A stretch of 64,000 nt of DNA, from the NCBI RefSeq assembly GCF_020382885.2, contig NC_058499.1:315001-379000 (forward strand). The letters run 5' to 3'. Under the pieces are notes generated by a model, which searched no databases, was not told where the DNA came from, and worked only from the letters and a program-made list of their open reading frames with translations. The position numbers and the translations under genes are program-made. This document shows, in pieces, positions 1-11,413 of the stretch. The DNA comes from Scatophagus argus. Lineage: Eukaryota > Chordata > Actinopteri > Scatophagidae. The stretch's first letter is position 1, and each line of letters opens with the position of its first letter.

Positions 1-932
1 AACATTGTGTTGAACTGCCTGTAACAGGAAGTGCTCTGTTTCCAAGAAGTGTTATTTATTTCATTTAATTCAGTCGGTCAGTGACAGACAAAATCTTATT
101 TGCTGACTGACGGTTATGTAACCTGTAAAGAAAATCCAGTTTCTCTGTGGTTCTTGATTAAAGTTTTTAGTTTTGTTAGACGTGTTTCATCATGTTTTTG
201 TCTGTTTTGGCAAAAGCAGTTTTAAACTTTTTTTCAGGCCTTTATTTTATTTTAACAGGATGATCTCATCATGCAGTTGTGTCAGTTTTAATTATGTTGG
301 CATTTGTGATTTAATTATGGCGACATTTCAGATTGAAGTTCTTTTCTTTTCTCAGTTTCATGTGAAATACGTCACAGCAGGTGTGTGTAGATTCAGTCTA
401 ACTTCATTAAATGCTGAAACGTGATTTATTTGATTTGTGTGAACGTGTTTGTTTCGCTCCAACCTGCTGAAGACAAACGGCCCAGAAGCACAAAGCCGGA
501 GCCTCACTGTGTGTTCTGCTTGTTCTGAGCGAGTGTTTTAGGTCGGCGCTGGGCTCAGGTCCAGTTTCCACCCAGGTGTTACAGCTCACACCTGAAACAG
601 CTGGAGACAAGCTGCTGGCAGGCGACTGGGCTTGTCCTCTTCATCGTCCTGTAGAGATGTGGACACACAACACATGAAACATAGTTTAAACAACATCCAC
701 CATGTAAATCAGACAGTTTCCACTGCTCCTCTTACTGCGATCGTCACAGAAAACCTCCACGCGCTGCGGCTGGCGAATAAAACGGCTTCATCGAGTTTGT
801 CATGCGGGCAGAAGCGAGAACACACGGGCTGCCTGTCGTCTCGTGCTTCGCTTCACAGTAGACCACCAGTCACCTGTTCTGATCTCCAGCAGCTTCAGTG
901 TCTGTCTTCTAACCTCCGCGTCCTGTCCGCAG
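1..932. other. Presumed fbln7 5' intron; no gene seen
   Basis: No exon is recognisable before the first supported fbln7 exon at 933. That exon starts inside the protein, so the signal-peptide exon must lie upstream, most likely to the left of the window. I looked on the + strand for a short ORF starting with a signal peptide and ending at a splice donor and found none. The sequence is AT-rich with no obvious repeat. Confidence 0.5.
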
Positions 933-3900
933 GAGTGTCCCTCCACCCATGACCTGGTGACCGCACTGCGGCAGGTGGAGAAGATGTTGGCGGTCCACGA
1001 GGCGTCGTACCAGCAGGGTCTGCGCTCCCTGAGGAAGAAGATGAGCGCTCTGCACAACAGCACCATGGCCATCTTTAAGACTGGCGGTGAGGAACATCAC
1101 TGTAACCCTCCACAGGAAGGTGTTAATGTGAGCGAGCTTCCAGACGTTCAACTCTCATCCTTCATGTACGTCGTCATGTACTCACTTTAAGTCCGAGTCA
1201 GTCTGGCTTTAATCCGTAGGATGTGGTTTCTAAGACCATATGTGGACGGTCGACAAAGCATGAACCGACTAGGCAGAGCTGCATGGAATTATATTGGAGT
1301 CACATTTCTGAGCGCACAAAAGGAAATTTTGAGTGCACAAAAATACATTTTACAAGCACACAACTTGTATTTTGAGGAAAATATGTGTATACATTATATT
1401 TTTTACTTTTTTTTCTTTTAAAAAGAATATGTCGGTAATTCCTGCTATGCTTGAGCCACTGTACCGAAATGTCGTTTGTGATGAAAATCCAAATGACAAA
1501 TAAAGAAAGTCTAAAAATTAAGATCATCACACCAAACTTATGGTTGAGCAAACAAAAATCGACTCTGTGCTCAAAGGATACCTTCGTCCGCGCTCAGGCA
1601 GACTGCTGCGCGCTCACAATGCGACTTTCACGTCGCAGCATCCACGTGGGAAGTTTTACCATAGTAAAGAGTTTTACTAGACCGCAAGGGGAACCACGAA
1701 AAGTCTTAGAAACTGATCTCCGCTCCGCAGTCTGGGGGCTACACAATCTTTAGTTCATTAAACATAACGAGTCTTGTTAAGCCGACAGCTAAAAGGACGC
1801 GGCTACGTGTACAGCACCGTTTAGAACCCATGTGACCCACTTCAGAGGACTTCCGGCTGTTTTTCACTTTATCGCTAACGTTGAATAAAACCATGGGGGC
1901 AGCCACGTTGCCCTTCTGTTGATGTAAAGCGAGTACTGTACGGTGTAACACGATCACGTGTTGAACTGTACCACCACTCGCGAACCAACATCTCATTACG
2001 CTGCATTAAATGCCTCCACAAAGAGAATCGACTGGATTAATCGACTGGACAAACTTTTTGCTGTTAGCTTAACAAGACTCGTTACCTTGCGGTCTAGTAA
2101 AACTCCATGGTAAAACTTCCAGTCCGGATGCTGCGATGTGATTGGAGCAGAAGCAGGCAATGACAAGTGTTCGCCTTCCAAGTTCTGTGATTGGTTGACC
2201 TTTGTGGCACATTTATAACGTGCAAAACTTGAGCGAGCGCCGCTGAGGGAAAGTCGCAGTGTGAGCGCGCATTGTGAGCGCGCATTGTGAGCCTGAGCGC
2301 GCAGCAGCGTGCCTGAGCGCGCAGCGCGCAGGAAGGTATCTTTAGAGCACAGAACCGGTTTTTGTTTGCTCAACCATAAGTTTGGTGCGCACGATTTTAA
2401 TTTTTCTCAAATTACAAGTTGTGTGTTTGCAAAACGTGTTTTTGTGTGCTCAAAATTTCAGAAATGTGGCACGAATCTAATTCCACAACATCCGAGGGAA
2501 GAAAACTATGAACTAATCAGAGTGGTGTAATCCTGAATGTCTCTGTCTGCTTCCAGCATCCTGCCCCAAACCCGAGCCCCCCTCTCACGGCCGCAGACTG
2601 GGCAGGGTGTTTGGTGTCGGACATGAGGTCCACTTCCTGTGCAAGCCTGGCTACGAGCTGATTGGCCCACGGACCCGAGTGTGTCTGGAATCGCTGAAGT
2701 GGAGCGGCCAGCAGCCAGTGTGCCGACGTAAACCCTGACACTGGGCCACAGTTTGGACCACAGTTAAAATACCGATACTGGTCTGGCACTGGTCTGCAGG
2801 TACCGGACACCAGTAGTTCTCCTTAGTCTTGTTTCGTTTTTTTTTTTCTTTTCAGGCCTCGGCAGCACCGGCGGTTCCCTGGCCTCCTTCTCTTCTGCTG
2901 CTCCCTCTTCTCGCTCTTCTGTCTCAGCTGCTCTGTCGGCATCCTCTTCATCATCACCCTCTCCCGTCTCCTCTTCGACTCCTATGCCTTCCACCCCCTC
3001 TTCCTCTGTCCGTCCATCTCACTGCACTCACTTCCTGGGCTCCACCCGCTGCACCTGTGACGTGGGTTTCACCATATCAGGCCGTGACAATAACATCTGC
3101 ACAGGTGATGAATATTTCTGACCAATCTGTGATGTGTTGTGACTTCTTCTAAGGATTCTGTCTGTGTTTCAGATATCGACGAGTGTCATTTGTTTCCTCT
3201 TGGGCAGCCCGGCCGGCTCTGCGTCCATCAGTGCGTCAACACTGCTGGCAGCTTCCACTGTTTCTGTCCCGCCGGCTACGACCTCGCCAGAGACGGCCGC
3301 AGCTGCTCAGGTCAGAGTTCAAAGGTCGCCCCATCAGTTAGGATGGTGTTCAGAGACACGTGGACTTTGTAACGTTCGTCTCTGTCCTCCTCTCTTCAGA
3401 CATCGATGAGTGCGAAAACCGGATGCACAACTGCACAGGAGAGCAGCTGTGTGTGAACACCTACGGAGGTTTCCAGTGTGTGATGGTGGAGTGTCCCAAC
3501 CTGAAAAACGCCACATACATCAAGACGTCACCCATGTAAGAGCAAATTGGCCTGAATCATGTCCATCCTTCTGCCATCCTGCTTTCGGTCTTACCTTTTC
3601 TTCCATGCAGTGAGGTCAGACGACTGGTAGTGACAAGTATGTCCACACGTCTGTGGGATGTCCATCATTCTGTCACAAAAACACTTCAGTGAAACAAGTC
3701 CTGGATCGATAAACCGCCTTTTTTAGCATGTTAGCATGTTAACCGCACACTAGCAGAGCTGAGAGGGTCAGATTTACAGCACGTAAACTAAAGTATGAGG
3801 TGACAGTTAGGAATCATCAGGTTATGCGTTACAGTCAACGTCCAACTTCAGTTCACTGCACAGAAACAAAAGGCTCAGCTCTCTGACGGGCTGCTGATCA

Positions 3901-5002
3901 CAGAGATATTGTTAGCTGACGGGCTAACTGCCTATTAACAAAGAGCGAAATCGCATCTCAAGAGTACAAAAAAACAACAACAAGAAAAATGAAAGGTGGA
4001 CAAAAGAAGCAATGAGAAGACAAAGGCTCAAAGATAAAATGTAAATGACAGAGACAGCTAGGAGAGCAATTTGAAGACAATAAGATTTCCCTCCATGTGA
4101 CCCACTTCCTTTCTCCAACCAACATTTAGCTTTCCTCCTGGGACAGTCGCTGGGCTGAAAGTCAGCCTGAGGTTTGGCCTCTGGCGCCCTGCTGAGGTTT
4201 CCAGGCTCCTCGGCTGATCAGCTGATGGCTCGAAACATGTTTATGATGGAGGACAGGAACCAGATGAGTTTACCAAAGTGATTTTGGTATTTTCCTGCCG
4301 CTGAATACTAACTGTATATCTTATGAAGGACAGGGTTGTGGTGGACAGACTTTGCAGGAGGACATCTTGCCCACACAGAGGCTTAGCTTTAGACTTGGAA
4401 AGGTCTTGATTAGTACGGTTAAAGGACAGAACAAATGTCCCCGAGGGTCCACAGCAGCTTCTTCGTTCTTCGCCACAAAGGTCCAGAGACAAAGACTGAA
4501 TAAATGGATAAGAGATAAGATTTATCCCATAGGATCTTATGTTTCATTTTCCATTAGAAAAGCTAACAGTAGAAGAGACGTAGACGTAAAAGCAGCCCCT
4601 GACTCAACATTTATGTTATTATTATATTTATGTTTCACAAGGCGCTGCGAGAGGAACCCGTGCATGCTGGGAGACAAGGGATGCGCTCAGGCGCCCAGCT
4701 CCATCTCCTTCCACTTCCTGTCTGTGGTGTCTAACATGTCAGCACCCCGCGTCCTCTTCCGGGTGTCGGCGGCTCGCGTGCTGGGCGACACGCTGCGTTT
4801 TGGCCTGGCTGGCGGCCGTGGGCGGGGCCACTTCAGCGTGCAGCGCTCTGGCCGGCAAACCGGCACCCTCCTCCTGGTGACGCCCGTCAAGGGTCCTGCC
4901 ACTCTGGAGGCTGAGGTGGAGATGAGCGAGATGGAGCGAAACTCGCTGCTGGGCCGCTACCTCACCAAGGTCACCCTGTTTGTTTCTCCACACGAGTTTT
5001 AG
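933..5002 (+). CDS. fbln7: Fibulin-7, 5'-partial
   Basis: Secreted extracellular-matrix glycoprotein of the fibulin family. Six exons are visible: 933-1086, 2557-2727, 2856-3104, 3173-3310, 3400-3535 and 4642-5002 (stop TAG). Frame is kept at every junction. In order the exons encode a short coiled coil ([14 protein letters not shown]), a sushi/CCP domain with four cysteines (SCPKPEP to QPVCR), a Ser/Thr/Pro-rich linker, a half EGF module (RCTCDVGF), two calcium-binding EGF domains that both begin with DIDEC, and the C-terminal fibulin module starting RCERNPC. The visible part is about 402 residues; the human protein is about 440. The signal-peptide exon is missing and is probably left of the window. 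The EGF domain that follows the sushi domain in mammals has no exon here. Intron 933-2557 carries a long inverted-repeat element. The gene converges with glg1. Identity is firm from the coiled coil-sushi-EGF-fibulin order, which is peculiar to fibulin-7. Confidence 0.95.
1284..2492. mobile_element. Long terminal-inverted-repeat (foldback) DNA element
   Basis: The left arm (about 1284-1775) and right arm (about 2055-2492) are inverted copies of each other. Matches include TTATGGTTGAGCAAACAAAA at about 1540 with its complement near 2365, the TTTTACTAGACCGCAAGG block at about 1672 with its complement near 2085, and AACGAGTCTTGTTAAGC at about 1767 with its complement near 2065. The left arm carries an extra 130 bp or so around 1380-1510. 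The core (about 1790-2050) has no recognisable ORF. This is a non-autonomous DNA transposon of unassigned family, sitting in an fbln7 intron. Confidence 0.75.
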
Positions 5003-5540
5003 GTGGAGGACTGGAGGCTCCTCAGGGTGCCATTTTGTCACTCAGTTACACCAGTTTACCCAGAAAGAAGGAGCCAATCCATCACAAAGTTGATGTCAAA
5101 ATGATTTTTAAATGTATTTGTTATTACTGAGAGGAACAAGAGAGGACTTTGTAAATACATCAGAGATGATCCTTTAGCCTCCAAGCCTCTGAATGAGTTC
5201 GACTGACAGTAGTGCTAGTATGAATGCGGCTTCCTGTTAATATTTCCATGAGTTTATATGAGTCTAATGGCTAATAATAATCTCCAATCTGTTTGCCTGC
5301 TGCATGATGACAATTTTTAATTTTCAACTTTTTCCTCCCAAGTCACCACACTTAATTTATCCCGTCAGAAAAGCCAAATGTAATATTTTGACATAACATA
5401 CAAATTAAAATGCCAAGGCCGTCAGCTGGATAAAACTGTGAGGTTATTGCTTTATGCAGATACAGTTTAAATTAAGTGATCATTTCGACACCAAGCAAAC
5501 AAAAATATAAATTTCTTCCTTTTGTGATTTTTTGTTAATT
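5003..5540 (+). other. fbln7 3' untranslated/downstream sequence
   Basis: Sequence directly after the fbln7 stop codon. It is AT-rich and without ORFs. No strong AATAAA lies close to the stop; the first clear one on this strand is at 6006-6011, beyond a dispersed repeat. The 3' end of the transcript cannot be fixed from sequence alone. Confidence 0.4.
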
Positions 5541-5542
5541 TC

Positions 5543-5790
5543 AATTCAGTTTATTTATATATGTGTCAATTCACAACAAAAGTTATCTCATGACCCTGTC
5601 CAATCAGAGCAGGTCGAGACCAAACTCTTTAATTAAATTGTAACATAGAGAACCCAACATTCCCCCATCAGCAAGCAGTTGGTGACAGCGGAGCAGAAAC
5701 ACTGACTTTTAACAGGCAGAAACCTCAGAGTAGACCCCGACTCGATGTGGACGGCCATCTGCCTTGACCAATTTACAGGACAGATATGTT
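5543..5790. repeat. Dispersed fish repeat
   Basis: Begins with CAATTCAGTTTATTTATATA and continues with a motif on conserved AACCCAACATTCCCCCATCAG and GGCAGAAACCTCAGAGTAGAC text. Related text recurs in this window at about 56,800-56,900, at 53,752-53,790, and as a short fragment near 12,330-12,360. Recurrence marks it as an interspersed repeat. It has no coding capacity and I do not assign a class. Confidence 0.65.
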
Positions 5791-7790
5791 GCAGCAGAAT
5801 AAAAAACCTCTGATGCATTATCACAGCAGGTTATTGTCTTTTCCAAACAGATAAAACAAGACTTTCAGCAGCCATCTTTAAAAGCGGGTCAAAAATGTTT
5901 GTTATGTTATATGTAATATGTTTTAATCCAGATAGTCTTTCTGGAAAATATAGTGTTGTTAAACCTCTGTGTGTGTTTTTGACAGCTCAGTGAGTTAAAT
6001 GTGATAATAAAGCATGAGAGGAACAAACTGGGACGTGTTTGTTTGTCTCCATTTGTCTTTAATCTGACAACAATCAACATGTTTACCCCGTGAATCTGTT
6101 CTGTCAAAGGTTGAAGGCATTTTTGGATGTTTTGAGACTTTCGAGTTCTGTTGTCTAAAGCTTCAATGTCGTTGGACTGAAGAATTTAACGCAGATCTGC
6201 GAGACGGCCTGAAGCCTCCACAGGACACACACACACACACACACACACAGAGCCATACATGTTTACCCCGCATGTCTGCAGGCACATCTCACACACGTGT
6301 CGAAGACAGAAAACACGCAGCAAAGATCAGCGTGGATCCAGACGAGGCAGCAGCTGGAACGTGTTCGCCGTCCAACACTCCAATCTGCTTTGACAAGAGA
6401 GAGAGATAATGTGGAAATTAATGCAAAACCAGGGGCGATCATCATGAGACCCAACCACTCAAAATGTCAGCTTCCATGCAGCAGTTGAGACTTTTGAGTC
6501 TGGATCAGAGGGGTGTGACGGCAGAAAACACTCGACTGTTTTAACCCTAACCCTAGACTTTTTACTTTCTACAAATAGAAAATGCATCACAGTGAAGTAA
6601 TGTAGCTACTTCACAGTCAGTTAGTTTACGCTCAGAAAAAAACAGCAGTACATGAATGAATCTCTCCATAGTTGTCATGAATGTGAGAATTTGCTGGTGA
6701 TTATTCGATGATAGCATCAACTCACGTTGTGCATTTGTCCGATTTCTGCCAGTAAGGCGGTGTTAAAAAACAACAGACGTGACTTTGATTTACATCCAGA
6801 TCAGGTTTTCATAACTAAATATAAGGAAACCAATGGCTGCAGGGAAGAGCAAAGATGCCCTTCAAAAACACTGAAAACAATGATGGGCTGCAGTTCAGCT
6901 AAAACACACAAAACCACAGACGTCCTTTAATTTTCCAGCAGATGAAGGATGACAGAAATTCATCACATCATACATCACAGCTGAGTTTCTAAAGTTAAAC
7001 CTTTTATTGTGTCTGCTCAGTGTTTTAGTGCCATCAACATGTTCTCACTGAGACAAAACAGAAGGATTTAAGGCGGATAATCGCAATGAATGCTGTTTTG
7101 ATCAAAGGCTTTGTCTTTCCAAAATACAGACAATTATCTCTTTTTTTTTAATTTGCTAAAAAACATGGATGTATGGAGAGCAAGTCAAAGGTCTGAAAAC
7201 ACTAAAGTCTGGAGACTAACCAGACTTCTGGAGCACCTCATCCCCGCTGCACATTAGCTGCTGCTAGCATAACGCACCTTGAATTCTAACCAAAATGTCA
7301 GGGTTTGCGTTGCACAGTGGGTAATGCAGGCCGCAGATTTTAACAAGACACAACAATCTCTGGAATAACAAGAGAGGAGAATCTGAGGAATAAAAAGAGG
7401 ATTTCTGTGGATCTCCTCTTAACTTCCTGAGGAATTTTTAAAGGCGTATTTAACTTTTTGTTTGTCTTCCCATTCACAAGCACGTCGAAGGCAGTTTGAG
7501 TGGGAAAGCTGATAATGCCGTCAATGATCAGGTAGAACCTGCGTATGTAACGCTACACTGACCTACGTCACACACCTCCACCTAACACTGAGTTTAAACT
7601 GGATCATGTTTTGGAGAGCGAATGTTTTCTGCTTGTCCTGCAGCTGCTCTGACTTGCCTCTCTGTGACTGTGAGTTTCTCAGTGGACAGACAGTTTACTT
7701 GTTGCTAAAGTAGTTAAGTTGCTGCTGCGGCTCCTGTTAGCTAGTTAGCTCTATTAGCAGATGAAAGAAGATGAAAGATGAAAGTGACAT
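5791..7790. other. Intergenic spacer between fbln7 and glg1
   Basis: Non-coding by inspection. It holds a short (CA)n run at about 6228-6250 and an AATAAA on the + strand at 6006-6011 that could serve fbln7. No RNA gene or conserved ORF was recognised. Confidence 0.4.
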
Positions 7791-7794
7791 ATCT

Positions 7795-8034
7795 TGTCAT
7801 TGGAGGGAACTCACTCCAATGAAATTCGTGCTCTGCATTTAACCCACCCAAGTGACGTGCACACACACACAGCAAACCCGGGGCAGTGGGCGACCGCGTG
7901 CAGCGCCCGGGGAGCAGTGGGGGTTAGGTACCTTGCTCAAGGGTACCTCAGCCATGGACACCGGTACGGGGAATCGAACCAGCGATCCACCGGTTACGGG
8001 TCCGACACTCTAACCGCTGATCCACGACTGCCCA
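7795..8034 (-). repeat. tRNA-derived SINE
   Basis: Read on the - strand, the head at about 8034-7960 resembles a tRNA: an A-box-like stretch (GTGGATCAGCGGTTAGAG) is followed about 35 nt later by a B box (GGTTCGATTCC). The body runs on to about 7795. A second, diverged tRNA-derived SINE is at 41,205-41,424. Its internal RNA polymerase III promoter elements define the class; the family name is not assigned. Confidence 0.75.
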
Positions 8035-8760
8035 GTGCAGCTAGCTGAGCGCCACACTGCTGGACTGCAGGGAGGAGGAGGAGGAGATGGTTTTCATATC
8101 CAGGGTGGAGAAGGACACGGCGGAGAGCAGCAGAACCGGGCTTAGCAGCCTCTAAGGACATCAGGACAGAGGAGCAGACACCGAAGAGGACGCTGACCGA
8201 GGAGGAGAGAAAGTGACCGAGCCAGAGGACAGGCGAGAGTAAATCTCAGACTGGCGGCCAGTCGTTGGTGAGAGCTTCTGGAAGACAGACGGCGAGCTGG
8301 ACTTCCTGCTGTGGGACCAGGAAGTCGTATTGGCTGACCTGCTAAATTTTGTCTCGTGTTGTCGTACTTGCTTCACGATTTGCTGACGTTCTTGTTTTTA
8401 ATATTCAGCAGAACGGGCCCGTTTCCTCAAAGGGTTAGCTGTTAGCTTGTCACAGCCAGGTGTTGGCAGCACATGGTCTTCAGTTCAGGTTACGTTAGCT
8501 TGGCATGCTAATGCAAATTTTTGAGACACAGGACGCTGCCAAGCTTTGGTTTGTTGTTGGTTGTACAGCTAACAAACTGAAACCTGGGATTATTTGCAAC
8601 ATTCACAAACAAAGGATTTGGTTAAAAAGGATTCAGCTGATCGGCGTACTTTTTAAATCACACAACCTCAGCTGCTTTGGTCTTTTCAGGGAATTTGATG
8701 GACAGAACTTTACGTTGTGCTTTAAAGATGGTTTTGAAACAAACAGACGGGACAACAGAA
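8035..8760. other. Intergenic sequence, no gene supported
   Basis: Contains a 118-codon open frame from 8505 on the + strand with a weak, fragmentary resemblance to a THAP-type zinc finger. It lacks enough of the signature to be called. Otherwise nothing is recognised. Confidence 0.35.
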
Positions 8761-11413
8761 TAGAAACCTTGCAGACTTTATTATTATTAACAAATTGTCC
8801 AATTTCCATCTGTACAGATCAACAAAGAAAACCAAAAAGAAAAGTTGACAGGGAAAAATAAATCAGATGATGAGGAGCTCCGTGGATTCAGAAACAAAAT
8901 ATCGTTTTTTTATCATCACAGACTTAAAATGTTCGAGTTATCAAAGCTCGGGACAACAAGAACAGCAAGGAAATGACCGGAGATCACAGCATCCTGTGGA
9001 CACAAAGTCTGTGGGCAGCACTCACGCTCTCACACACACCTGGACACGCCCACACACTCCTCTGTCGGGTGCTGCAGGGGGTCCTGGGATGTTCTGTACA
9101 GCCGGTCCCTCGGCGGGACGGTGAGCAGGCACGCTTTGAGAAAACTGACGGCAGATGGAAAACAAGTGAAGGCAGTTCAACAAATGAGGACGTCTCATTT
9201 ACAAGCAGGAGTGCAGCACAGCAAGCTTCAACAGTTAGACATGAAGAGTACGGGCTAACTGCACGGCACGTCAGCAGTATACTACACATGTACACGGGAC
9301 TGAGCTGCCACAGGCCAACACACCGAGACACGCCGTTACACGGACACCTCGACCGCCGCCGTCCCCAGCAGACTGCGAGACGAAGCCCCGGTGCCGCGAA
9401 AGCCCGCAAAGGGACCTCTGAGTGACTTGAGTCAAACTTTTCCTTGGTTTGAGTGGCGTGTTTCTGGTTTGTCTCGTGGTTTTTTGTGCATTTCCTGTGC
9501 TGAGATCAGAGGTCACTGACATCCATCACTGCCTTTGAGGCCCCCATTCCAGACTGAGCTGCAAACATGAACTCACGTGGGCCAACGGTCGACTCGGGGA
9601 CAGGACAGGTTCTGCTGACGTCAGCCCAGCAGGTCACACAGCACCTCACACTTCTGTTTGAGCTGCTGTCCACCCTCGTGTCCTGTTCACCCGGCCTTCA
9701 CACCAGCCGTCACGACCAACCACAGACCGTCTGTCCAACGACTGTCTGCCCACAGATGTTCTGTCATCAATTAACCGACACACCAATCAAAAGTTACCAA
9801 TAAAATGTGCAGATCGACTTCATCAAACGTCTACTGCTTTTGTCTGTCCTGCACCAAAGTTGACTGTTGGGCTCTAGGAAACTGAGATGCAACAGGAAGA
9901 GGATTCAAATAATCCAGGAGCTTTCACAGCAGGCCAATCTGAAACCGCTTCCTGGACTTGCTGGACCGCAGGTCTTGATGGATGCAGCGACTCATCACTG
10001 AACTCTTTCACCTGTCTGGTCTGGAACAAAGCATCACGAGCGAGTGGCTCCGGTTCTTTGTCCACTGCCACACAGGAAGGAGGACACACGTCCTCCCTCT
10101 GTCCCTGTCCCCAGAGGAGGGACACTTGCTGGAAAAGGCAGCCAGAGAACATTCAAATCATAGAAAAAGAGAACTGAAAGACTTTGACCATTAGTAAACA
10201 AATAAATAAGGCTATGACAAAACAATATATATATATTTATAGATATAAAAAGAACCAAAAATGTGCAATGATTCCAGTATCATCTTTACTCAAATGTTCA
10301 CATCTCCATCATCATCCAGAATCTTTTCACTTCCTCATTCTGCATTATTCTCAGCTTGTCCGCACCAACCAGCAGCCGCTCTGCGAGTTCATGACTGGCA
10401 CAAATACAGAGCCAGTTCTCCCAGTCTGTCTGCTCCCCCCAGTCCAGGACCAGACTGGGGTCGCGGCACGGCGGAAACCAGCCGCGGCGTCTCCAGACGG
10501 CGATGGCAAACACACGTCTCAACCCACTGCTGGAACGCTGACATCAGCTGAACTGAGCGCAGCAGGTGGACGTGGTGCGTTTATGGCGCAGGTAGGGCTG
10601 GGACAAAACATCAAAAAAGTCAGACTGCATTAGAGGAGAGCTGAGGCTGCCAGGTCTGCCATTTCAAAAACAAAACTAATAATTCCTGCTGTACGAAGAG
10701 CTCTGAACAAGATGGCCCCTCTCTGTATCTCATCTGTGGCTCGGTGGAGGGCTGGCCGCTTGGCACCGCCCGCCTGGCAGTCCCATGGCGATAAAACCTA
10801 ACTAACACACATCAGCAAAACAAAGAGAGAGAGAGCGAGAGAGAGAGCCAAACAAACCCCAAAAACCGTTCGACACACACACGCACACACACACACATAC
10901 AGTCATTAAAATACTGGAGTCATCAACCCGCTCTGTACACGAGCAAATCCCATCCCTTTTTCTACACATTTACAGGAAACATGATTTCACTCTCCTCCCT
11001 CACTCTCACGCCTTCACCTCTGACTCCACACCCCCACCATCCTCCTCCCCCTCCTCCCCCCGCCACCCCACAGCACAGGGGGAGTAATACTGCATCTACA
11101 TCAGGAGAGTGCAGATGAAGCTGCAGGAAAACTCGGTGCTCTGCATCAAAGCTCAGGAAGAGAAGGAAAAAAAGACCAAGAAGAGGAGGAAGAGGAGGAG
11201 GAGGAGGCGATGGTGGGCGTGGCCCCCTGGGGAGTGGGCGGGGCTCATGTAGACGAGCAGCAGGTGTGTCACTGATTAAGGTGAGGTGAGGAGAGCTCAG
11301 TCGGGGAGGAAGTGGACAGGTGGAGTCTTCAGGTGTGTGAGGAGCGATAGAGGTTCTTTTGGGCCGTGGTCGTTTCTCCTGTGGGTGCGTCCTGACCCCG
11401 GAGTGGGCGGGGT
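8760..11413 (-). other. glg1: Probable glg1 3' untranslated region
   Basis: Sequence downstream of the glg1 stop codon. On the - strand an AATAAA signal is at 8777-8782, about 2.6 kb after the stop, and no other gene intervenes. Long 3' UTRs are known for vertebrate GLG1. It includes a GA-rich and (CA)n patch at about 10,825-10,900 and a GGA-rich patch at 11,160-11,215. The exact polyadenylation site is inferred from the signal only. Confidence 0.55.

Noticed and set aside
4352-4641. Upstream extension of the last fbln7 frame (from 4352)
   Set aside because: Intron read-through. The acceptor at 4640-4641 and the RCERNPC homology set the exon start at 4642.
6535-6560. CCCTAACCCTA, a telomere-like motif
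   Set aside because: Fewer than three units; expected by chance.
8505-8861. 118-codon + strand frame that might be a THAP-like zinc finger
   Set aside because: Only a vague CTANKLKPG-type resemblance. The C2CH spacing and the AVPTIF-type end are not present, and there is no neighbouring transposase.
8973-9425. Overlapping 140-150-codon frames on both strands
   Set aside because: They lie in the probable glg1 3' UTR, with no recognisable domain or splice structure. GC-rich sequence gives open frames by chance.
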